From positions 1-11,558 of the forward strand of contig JAUIEG010000037.1 of NCBI GenBank assembly GCA_030428745.1: a stretch of 11,558 nt of DNA. Direction: 5' to 3'. A program made the translations under genes and the position numbers. Shown piece by piece: positions 6,132 to 11,558 of this stretch (the first letter of the stretch is position 1; each line of letters starts with the position of its first letter). The notes beneath the pieces are model-generated. The model worked only from the letters and a program-made list of their open reading frames with translations, was not told the DNA's origin and did not search any database. The DNA comes from Alphaproteobacteria bacterium. Its GTDB lineage: Bacteria; Pseudomonadota; Alphaproteobacteria; Caulobacterales; Parvularculaceae.

Positions 6132-7492
6132 TCGATCTCTATTCGAAGGAGTTTCGGCATTATGTCAACGCCAGGAATTGGCGCGTATAAGCCGCCATCT
6201 GTCACAACATAAAGCACCGGTCCCTTCGGCGTTTCAACCAAAGCAGCGCTTGTCGGACCGATAACCCCGTCTTCGACGTCAGCCACAACTTCCTCAACGC
6301 CGTTCTTTGTCACCTTGAGCACTGAGTTGAAGGGATGGGTGGTCACATAGGCGGCGCCGTCTTCGTCAATGGCAAAATCGTCTCCGGGCGCGCCAGCGGC
6401 AATAAGTTCGGCATCTCCGGCGCTGCCGTTCCTGCGGATCGGAATGCGCACATAGGAGGCGGTGTCGGACACCGTTACATAGACAAAATTGCCTTTTACT
6501 TTCAGCCCATTCGGGCCGGGAAAATTGCCAATGAAAGGGCGTCGCCGGACCAGGTCGCCGTTTGCCCAGACGGCGGCTTCCGATGCGCCGGGAAGCCATT
6601 GCCAGATTGCGCCGCTGGAATCGGCGATATAGACCCGGCCTTTTTCATCAACGTCCAGTCCGTTTGGAATGGCGCCTTGCGGCAGAACAGCGACGGACTG
6701 GGCGGCGCCGTCCGCATCAAGGCGCCAGAGACCGTGATTGTCAGGCGTTTTCGATTGCACGGTGATGTATATCGCCCCGTCTTCGTCTTTGGCGATGCAC
6801 ATCGTTCCTTGCTGAGTTTTGGGATCTGATGCAAAGGGCAGCTCGGTAAAAGTGTCGACGCGGCCATCAGCGCTGACTGAAAGGATCTTGTTGTCAAACA
6901 GCATGGTCATCAATAGGCCGCCATCGCCATCAGCGATCAATCCTTCCGGAAATTCTCCGGGTTTAAAGCGAGTGATTTCGTGAACGCGCACATCCGATGC
7001 AGGTGCTTTTGCGGGGAACGGCATTGTCAGCTGTCTCAGTATCCCGATTTTATCGATCAGGCCGCGGCGGGACGTGATAAGGCCATGTTCAATCGTGAAG
7101 AAGTCCATTGCCTCAATACGCAGCGGCATCGGTGGGGGCGCATGACCCATAAGGTCGGCTTCGGCCACGCTATGGATCGTTCTGTTGATCGCGATAACGC
7201 CGTCATTGTCTTTCGATACGCTGATCTCGACCTGCGCATGCGGCATTGCGGCGTTGAATTCATTAAGCTGCCGCAATAACCCACCTTCGCCGAGAAAGTC
7301 TTCAGACTGATCAACAAAATCCGGCGCGAGAAGTGCAGAGAGCCCCGCGGCGTCATTATCAGCGAGCGCTGCGCTGATCCGCTCGGCGATGCTGTCGCCG
7401 CCTTGCGCCACCGCTGGATACGCCCCGCCCAAGGTTAGAGCTGCGGTTATGAAGAGCCCAAAGGTGGCGCGGCAATATTGTCTGACAATCAT
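6128..7492 (-). CDS. Secreted SnoaL-like/SMP-30 (gluconolactonase-like) fusion protein
   Basis: This 454-residue, probably periplasmic, protein combines two catalytic folds. Residues 1-29 form a Sec signal peptide: basic n-region with R4 and R8, hydrophobic FITAALTLGGA, and cleavage after AVA. Residues about 33-155 resemble a SnoaL/NTF2-like domain (DSIAERISAALADNDAAGLSALLAPDFVD, ending in RRGLIDKIGILRQL). Residues about 167-454 form an SMP-30/gluconolactonase-type six-bladed propeller. Candidate metal ligands are E183 (FPEGL), N277 (PNGL), N328 (GPNGL) and D371 or D372, matching the Glu-Asn-Asn-Asp set of the family. Lactone or ester hydrolysis is therefore likely, while the SnoaL part is only fold-level. 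The ATG at 7490-7492 is kept because a frame stop lies just upstream and later starts would destroy the signal peptide; the ribosome-binding site is weak. A GntR operator overlaps codons 2-7. It lies 45 nt downstream of the second GntR gene. Confidence 0.87.
   Translation of the reverse strand: MIVRQYCRATFGLFITAALTLGGAYPAVAQGGDSIAERISAALADNDAAGLSALLAPDFVDQSEDFLGEGGLLRQLNEFNAAMPHAQVEISVSKDNDGVIAINRTIHSVAEADLMGHAPPPMPLRIEAMDFFTIEHGLITSRRGLIDKIGILRQLTMPFPAKAPASDVRVHEITRFKPGEFPEGLIADGDGGLLMTMLFDNKILSVSADGRVDTFTELPFASDPKTQQGTMCIAKDEDGAIYITVQSKTPDNHGLWRLDADGAAQSVAVLPQGAIPNGLDVDEKGRVYIADSSGAIWQWLPGASEAAVWANGDLVRRRPFIGNFPGPNGLKVKGNFVYVTVSDTASYVRIPIRRNGSAGDAELIAAGAPGDDFAIDEDGAAYVTTHPFNSVLKVTKNGVEEVVADVEDGVIGPTSAALVETPKGPVLYVVTDGGLYAPIPGVDIMPKLLRIEID
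7474..7489 (-). promoter_or_regulatory. GntR-type palindromic operator, site 2 (inside the start of the SMP-30-like gene)
   Basis: Read on the minus strand, this is ATTGTCAGACAAT followed by ATT, identical over all 16 bases to site 1. It coincides with codons 2-7 of the SMP-30-like gene (I-V-R-Q-Y and the first base of Cys). Binding here would block initiation near the start codon or act as a roadblock to transcription from the GntR gene upstream. Confidence 0.8.
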
Positions 7493-7537
7493 GAGGGGAA
7501 GCTAGCCTCACAGCGCCTCGGCCGTCAATACAAATGA

Positions 7538-8221
7538 TCACTGAAAGAAGCTGTCGTCGTAGCTTTCAATCTGTTGCTGCGAACGGCCGATATGAGCTCG
7601 CATCAACAACTCGGCATCGTAAGCGTCGCCGCCCAGAACGGCGTTCAGGATCGCGCGGTGGTCGGCGTGAGAGATCGCGATATTGTCGAGATCGAAAACC
7701 TGTTTGAACTGGAGGCGCAAAATGCGCGTGTTCAACCGGGCCGCGATCTCCGAGATGAATGGGTTTCCGCTCGCCTCGACGAAAAAGTCGTGAAGGTCGC
7801 CGTTGAGTTCGATGTAGCGCTTTATGTCGCCCTTGGTTTTCGCTCCGCTCAAATCTTCGCTCAGCTTTTGTAGGGTCGCCTTTCCATCGTCGTTGAGTTG
7901 ATGGGTTGTGAGGCGGACGGCCAGCCCCTCGATCACCTGGCGTACTTGATAGATGGAAGAAACGTCGCTTCGCGTGAACCTGCGCACGCGCGCGCCATAA
8001 TGGTGGCGCGTCTCAATCAGGCCTTCGGCCGTAAGCCGGCGAATCGCCTCTCTTATGGTGCTGCGCCCTACACTGATTGTTTCCGTAAGCTCGGCCTCGA
8101 TCAGCCGTTGCCCAGGGGTAAAATCGCCATCATATATTTTTTCACGCAGCCAGGCGGCGGCGCGTTCCACCGAAGACGGTTGTTCCGTGGGGCTGATCCC
8201 CAATTCATCAGCTTTCGGCAA
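7538..8221 (-). CDS. GntR/FadR-subfamily (FCD) transcriptional regulator, canonical copy
   Basis: This 227-residue regulator has an N-terminal winged helix (about 17-82). The recognition helix SVGRSTIREAIRRL retains the DNA-contacting R53, and the wing HHYGARV follows. The FCD domain has intact candidate metal or ligand residues: N140 and H144 in ELNGDLH, the ASGN motif, H188 in HADHRAIL with GGD after it, and H210 in MRAHI. The start is TTG at 8219-8221, backed by a G-rich Shine-Dalgarno (GGGGAGGG at 8225-8232) that is rather close. The gene lies 45 nt upstream of the SMP-30-like gene on the same strand and may be co-transcribed with it. Since its helix is canonical, it is the best candidate to bind the three operators, probably as a repressor released by a pathway metabolite. 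No copy of the operator lies upstream of this gene itself. Confidence 0.93.
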   Translation of the reverse strand: MPKADELGISPTEQPSSVERAAAWLREKIYDGDFTPGQRLIEAELTETISVGRSTIREAIRRLTAEGLIETRHHYGARVRRFTRSDVSSIYQVRQVIEGLAVRLTTHQLNDDGKATLQKLSEDLSGAKTKGDIKRYIELNGDLHDFFVEASGNPFISEIAARLNTRILRLQFKQVFDLDNIAISHADHRAILNAVLGGDAYDAELLMRAHIGRSQQQIESYDDSFFQ

Positions 8222-8338
8222 GCGCCCTCCCCAAAATCATCGCGTATTTTTGTCTCTGCCGAGAGTTACCATGGGCTTGCGGAATGGCGCAACGGCGCTC
8301 GAAGAGACTTTATCGCATGTACAAGCACGATAGACAGC

Positions 8339-8362
8339 AAAAAGGCGGGCCGCTGGCCCGCC
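8339..8362 (-). terminator. Rho-independent terminator of the TonB receptor gene
   Basis: On the minus strand an 8-bp perfect GC stem GGCGGGCC/GGCCCGCC with a 3-nt loop is followed directly by TTTTT. It begins 30 nt after the receptor stop codon and separates that gene from the second GntR gene. Confidence 0.9.
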
Positions 8363-8377
8363 TCATTGCTTTCGCGC

Positions 8378-8387
8378 GGGGGGGGGG
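8378..8387. repeat. Homopolymer tract of ten G (ten C on the coding strand)
   Basis: Ten consecutive G lie 5 nt beyond the TonB receptor stop codon, between it and the terminator. The tract is outside any coding frame. Its exact length may vary between cells or reflect sequencing uncertainty. Confidence 0.85.
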
Positions 8388-8392
8388 TGAAC

Positions 8393-10705
8393 TTAGAAAC
8401 GCACGGTCATCTGGGCGCCAATTTCTCTGGGTTCATTCGGAATTGCAATGACAAGGCCTGTCGCCGCGGAGACGTCAAACCCGTTCGCCACGAACGCTTC
8501 ATCCGTAAGGTTCTTGCCGTATATGGCGAGCCCGAACTGGCCGCTTTCAGAGGTCCAGCCAAGGCGCGCATTCAACAGGCTGTGCGCTCGCTGGCGAAGA
8601 GACGGCGTATTGCGAACATCGGCGAAGCTTTCATCGACCCATGAGTAGTCAATACGGGCGAGAAACTCTCCGACCTCGGTGGGCAGGATGTATTCTGCGG
8701 ACGCCGTCGTTGACCATTCCGGCGTTTTTGGCAACTGCGTGTCAAGCGTGATGCCGGTGATGGCTTGCTGCGTTTCCTTGTACTCCGCATTGAGATAGCC
8801 AACGGAACCATAGAGCCGGAACTCCTCGGTCACGAGAACGGTCGCATCGACCTCGACGCCCCAGATTTCTGCGCTGCCGACATTGTCGATGACCTGAACT
8901 GTCTGTGCGCCGACAACGTCATTGGCTTGAAGCTGCATGTCGGAATAGTCGTAGAAGAATGCGGCCGTATTTAAACGAAGTCGCCCATTGGCAAGGTCCG
9001 CCTTCGATCCGATTTCGTAAGACCATATCTTTTCCGGATCGAACGGGCGCTGGGCGACGACCGGATTGACGGGCCGCGCGTTGAAGCCGCCGGCTTTGTA
9101 TCCACTGGAAACGGTGCCGTAAATCAAAACGGATTCGGACGGCCTGTAGCTCAGCGTGAAGCGAGGAGAAATATCCGTCCAGTCGGTTTCTATCGTTGTT
9201 TCCGGTACGGTCGGAAAGCCAGTGAATATCGCCGTTTGGCTGTAGGCGTAATTTTTCTTGTCGTAAGTAAGACGTCCGCCAGCAACGAAGGTGAGCCTGT
9301 CAGTAATGTCGACCTCAAGTTCCGCAAACGCTGCATAGGAACTGGCGTCGACGCGGGGGTTGAGGACGCCAGCGATATCAAAGCCGAAATTGATCGGGTT
9401 GCCCGCGCCGCCGGCGCAAATATCCATCGGACCCATGGGTGGGCAGGTGCTGCTCGGCAAAGCCGGGATCACGGGCGCGGGCAACATTTCCAATGCTTGA
9501 TAAAGACCTGGCGCAAGGCCAACGGTCCAAAGACTCTCAGCCTCTTCATGGAAATAATAAAGACCAGCTGTATAGCGCAGATTTTCAGAGAAAAGATTTC
9601 CGAAGATATTGAATTCCTGACTGATCTGCCATTGCTCGTCGCGATAATCGAGCTGGCCAAAATCCACCGGTGAACTGTCATTGTCACGCTGGTTGCGCGA
9701 CGAGAATTGCCGGTAGGCGGAAATAGACCGGATTTGCGTCGCGCCGAAATCGTGATCGATGTTGAGAGAAACACCGCCCCCTTTATAGTTCACCGCATTG
9801 GCGCCTGTGGCGAAACTTAGTCGCAGGTCTTGCGTTTCGAATGTGTCGCTGAGCGGCGTCATATTCGGAATGCCGACCAAATTGTTCCACAACAGCGCGA
9901 GATTTGCCGGCTCATTAAAGACCGGAATGCCGATATTCGCGTCGGCGTCGATGTTGGTGTAATCGAGCGCCAGCAGCACATCTGTCGCCTCGGACGGCGT
10001 GTAAAGGAATGTGCCGCGCGCGACGATCGTACCCTCGTCGCCGACTTTGCGGTCTCCGTCATAAGGTAGGCGCACGAAACCTTCCTGATTGCGGGTGGAG
10101 ATCGAAAATCGGCTGAAAAAATTCTCACCGAGGGGAATATTGACGCTGCCATCAAAATTGATGCGTTCATCTTCGCCGACAGTGAGCGTGCCAAAGCCTC
10201 CAAACTCGTCATCAGGACGTTTTGTTGTGACGTTTATTGCGCCGCCCATGGTGTTTTTGCCAAACAAAGTTCCCTGCGGACCTTTCAGGACCTCGACGCG
10301 ATCGATGTCAGCGAGCTCCATCACGGCGCCCTGAACACGGCCGAAGAATACACCATCGACATAAAGGCCCACTCCCGGGTCGGTCGTGGGCGCATAGTCG
10401 AGTTGTCCGACGCCGCGGATATAGAATGTCGCATTCGCCGCGCCGCCAACATCAGTAGTTCCCGCCTCGAACTTCGCATTGGGAATAAAGTCGCCAAGGT
10501 CAACCATGTCGAACATGTTGCGCCGCGCAAGCTCATCGCCGCCGATAGCGGTGATCGCGACGGGAACATTTTGCAGGCTTTCCTCTTTCTTTCGTGCGGT
10601 TACCACTATTTCGTCGAGACCTGCGGTCTGGATGGCGACGGCTGGTGACGCCGCGGTGATTCCTGCAACCATGGCGAGCGCTGTCGCCGTTTTTGTACGC
10701 ATCAT
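8393..10705 (-). CDS. TonB-dependent outer-membrane receptor
   Basis: This 770-residue protein imports a substrate across the outer membrane using TonB energy. A signal peptide occupies residues 1-24 (MMRTKTATALAMVAG, cleavage after AVA). A TonB box follows at 31-37 (DEIVVTA), then the plug domain at about 45-165. The plug carries NVPVAITAIGGDEL, FYIRGVG, GVGLYVDGVFFGR and the hallmark DRVEVLKGPQGTLFGKNTMGGAINVTTKRP. A 22-strand-type barrel makes up the rest, with WSYEIGSKADL and a C-terminal strand ending in TVRF, the terminal Phe needed for barrel insertion. Length and features are those of a full receptor of the kind common in sphingomonads and relatives for plant-, aromatic- or complex-carbon compounds. 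GGGAGGG lies about 10 nt before the ATG. An operator copy 60 nt upstream ties it to the cupin and SMP-30-like genes. The ligand is not predictable from sequence. Confidence 0.96.
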   Translation of the reverse strand: MMRTKTATALAMVAGITAASPAVAIQTAGLDEIVVTARKKEESLQNVPVAITAIGGDELARRNMFDMVDLGDFIPNAKFEAGTTDVGGAANATFYIRGVGQLDYAPTTDPGVGLYVDGVFFGRVQGAVMELADIDRVEVLKGPQGTLFGKNTMGGAINVTTKRPDDEFGGFGTLTVGEDERINFDGSVNIPLGENFFSRFSISTRNQEGFVRLPYDGDRKVGDEGTIVARGTFLYTPSEATDVLLALDYTNIDADANIGIPVFNEPANLALLWNNLVGIPNMTPLSDTFETQDLRLSFATGANAVNYKGGGVSLNIDHDFGATQIRSISAYRQFSSRNQRDNDSSPVDFGQLDYRDEQWQISQEFNIFGNLFSENLRYTAGLYYFHEEAESLWTVGLAPGLYQALEMLPAPVIPALPSSTCPPMGPMDICAGGAGNPINFGFDIAGVLNPRVDASSYAAFAELEVDITDRLTFVAGGRLTYDKKNYAYSQTAIFTGFPTVPETTIETDWTDISPRFTLSYRPSESVLIYGTVSSGYKAGGFNARPVNPVVAQRPFDPEKIWSYEIGSKADLANGRLRLNTAAFFYDYSDMQLQANDVVGAQTVQVIDNVGSAEIWGVEVDATVLVTEEFRLYGSVGYLNAEYKETQQAITGITLDTQLPKTPEWSTTASAEYILPTEVGEFLARIDYSWVDESFADVRNTPSLRQRAHSLLNARLGWTSESGQFGLAIYGKNLTDEAFVANGFDVSAATGLVIAIPNEPREIGAQMTVRF

Positions 10706-10764
10706 TTCCAGATCCCTCCCAGAAAAACCCTTGAATATGAGCTAGTTATGCCTAACCTCTCGAT

Positions 10765-10780
10765 AATGTCAGACAATATT
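10765..10780 (+). promoter_or_regulatory. GntR-type palindromic operator, site 3 (TonB receptor promoter)
   Basis: AATGTCAGACAAT followed by ATT differs from sites 1 and 2 at one base of 16. It lies in the 127-bp gap between the AraC-type gene and the receptor gene, 59 nt before the receptor ATG, a normal position for a promoter-overlapping operator. I could not assign -35 and -10 boxes with confidence. Confidence 0.75.
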
Positions 10781-10832
10781 TCTGCATTTTTGAAGATTTT
10801 GCAAGTGACAAATTCGATCGGGCAAAGTGGCT

Positions 10833-11558
10833 TTAGGTCTTTGTTCGGCGCCATTCATGCGGTGTTTCGCCAAAATTTGCCTTGAAGGCCTGGCAAAAAG
10901 AGGGGATCGAAGCGTAGCCCGCATGCTCTGCCGCGTCTGCGATGCTGACTTGGGATTGTTGCAGAAGATTGGCGGCGCGCTGTAATCGGAACTGCTTGAT
11001 ATAGGCGCCAGGAGAGCGGCCAGTTTCGGCCGTAAATTTTCTCGAAAAGACGGAACGCGAGAGACCGACCCGCTGCGCCAATAATGTGCTCGTCCAATCG
11101 GACGAAGCGGAATTGTGAATCAGCAGTAACGCGCGCGCAATTTGTCCTGATAAAGATTTCTCTTCAAAGTTTGGTCCGTGCGGTCGTGTGGAGAATACAA
11201 CCGCCAAGAATTCCGTCAGCATGAGATTGAAAAGACCGTTGACGATTAATCCCGACTGCGATCTTGGCGAAACCGCCTCTTTCACAACCATTTTGTTGAT
11301 TATTTCAATATGGTCCAAAGGTTGAACTTCGTCTTTACGCACAATGAGCGCCTCAGGAAGATACCTGGCTACTGTCGCTTTGGCTGCATCGTCCCAGATA
11401 GAGCCGCCTGCAATAAATTGAATTGGCGCGCCTTCACCGCCATGATGAAAAACATAATCTCCCGGCTTACGCCGAAGCAATTCCATAAGCGGTTCAGAAA
11501 CAGAAACATTGGGGCCTGAAGCGAGGCGATGGCGACTGCCATGGGGCAGAAAAACGCC
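10833..11558 (-). CDS. AraC-family regulator with cupin-type sensor domain, cut by window edge
   Basis: The gene reads through the right edge. The frame stays open from the Met at 11486 to the last base, and the added residues (GVFLPHGSRHRLAS) fit the cupin_6-type ligand domain of AraC proteins. The Met at 11486 is therefore internal and the N-terminus is missing. The visible part continues with the sensor domain (KPGDYVFHHGG, IQFIAGGSIWDD). A typical C-terminal double helix-turn-helix follows at about 11120-10840: WTSTLLAQRVGLSRSVFSRKF and then VSIADAAEHAGYASIPSFCQAF, ending in GETPHEWRR. The stop is TAA. It lies 127 bp upstream of the TonB receptor gene on the same strand and may regulate it alongside the GntR system. 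Its inducer is unknown. Confidence 0.92.
   Translation of the reverse strand, partial: GVFLPHGSRHRLASGPNVSVSEPLMELLRRKPGDYVFHHGGEGAPIQFIAGGSIWDDAAKATVARYLPEALIVRKDEVQPLDHIEIINKMVVKEAVSPRSQSGLIVNGLFNLMLTEFLAVVFSTRPHGPNFEEKSLSGQIARALLLIHNSASSDWTSTLLAQRVGLSRSVFSRKFTAETGRSPGAYIKQFRLQRAANLLQQSQVSIADAAEHAGYASIPSFCQAFKANFGETPHEWRRTKT

Noticed and set aside
5428..7489. The repeated palindrome as terminal repeats of a mobile element
   Set aside because: There are three copies, all at gene starts, no transposase between them and no target duplication; operator function explains them better.
8378..8387. Phase-variable on/off switch of the TonB receptor
   Set aside because: The G tract is after the stop codon, so length changes cannot alter the reading frame.
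7898..8644. A 248-codon open frame on the plus strand
   Set aside because: It runs antisense across the second GntR gene, the terminator and the end of the TonB receptor, all of which have clear protein families; its product shows no recognisable domain.
9236..9673. A plus-strand frame of 145 codons inside the TonB receptor gene
   Set aside because: The receptor frame is unambiguous over the whole stretch; the antisense product has no family resemblance.
1..11558. CRISPR array, phage genes, toxin-antitoxin pair or further RNA genes
   Set aside because: No regularly spaced repeats with spacers, no structural phage genes, no small paired frames and no second tRNA or rRNA could be seen on either strand.

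Overview
The window looks like a chromosomal accessory region of a Gram-negative bacterium, most probably an alphaproteobacterium. The pointers are a TonB-dependent receptor ending in Phe, two FCD-type GntR regulators, a soluble hybrid histidine kinase with the HELRTPLNAIIGF phosphoacceptor box, and moderate to high GC with several TTG/GTG starts. The lineage is an inference from gene style, not from a marker gene.

Left part (1-2033): a receiver-histidine kinase (127-1347, +), a complete tRNA-Val(CAC) with encoded CCA (1413-1487, +), and 185 bp downstream of it a tyrosine-recombinase fragment in the same direction (1673-2008, +) that keeps only the arm-binding and the first part of the core-binding region. 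Between them lie two 23-bp repeats exactly 73 bp apart, each holding two TTAGCGCAC-like boxes 11 bp apart. This looks like the remnant of an element integrated at the tRNA gene.

Middle and right part (2034-11558): a compact gene set that looks like one uptake and oxidation module. A three-gene minus-strand operon encodes two paralogous bicupin-like proteins and an FAD-linked oxidase (5411 to 2034). Divergent from it, only 60 bp away, is a GntR regulator (5472-6131, +). It meets, stop codon to stop codon, a secreted SnoaL-like plus SMP-30/gluconolactonase-like fusion protein (7492 to 6128, -), which has a second GntR gene directly upstream (8221 to 7538, -). Next come a TonB-dependent receptor (10705 to 8393, -) with a clear intrinsic terminator, and an AraC-type regulator cut off by the right edge (beyond 11558 to 10833, -).

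The main discovery is a shared 16-bp operator, core ATTGTCAGACAAT followed by ATT. It occurs three times: in the divergent cupin/GntR gap (5428-5443), at codons 2-7 of the SMP-30-like gene (7474-7489), and upstream of the TonB receptor (10765-10780). The core fits the TNGTNNNACNA pattern of FadR-subfamily GntR proteins, so these genes probably form one local regulon. The second GntR has a normal recognition helix and metal-site histidines. The first has lost a key recognition-helix Arg and two FCD-site residues, so the second is the better candidate for binding the sites. A plausible job is TonB-dependent import of an organic, perhaps aromatic or lactone-containing, compound followed by periplasmic hydrolysis and cytoplasmic oxidation. 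The substrate cannot be read from sequence.
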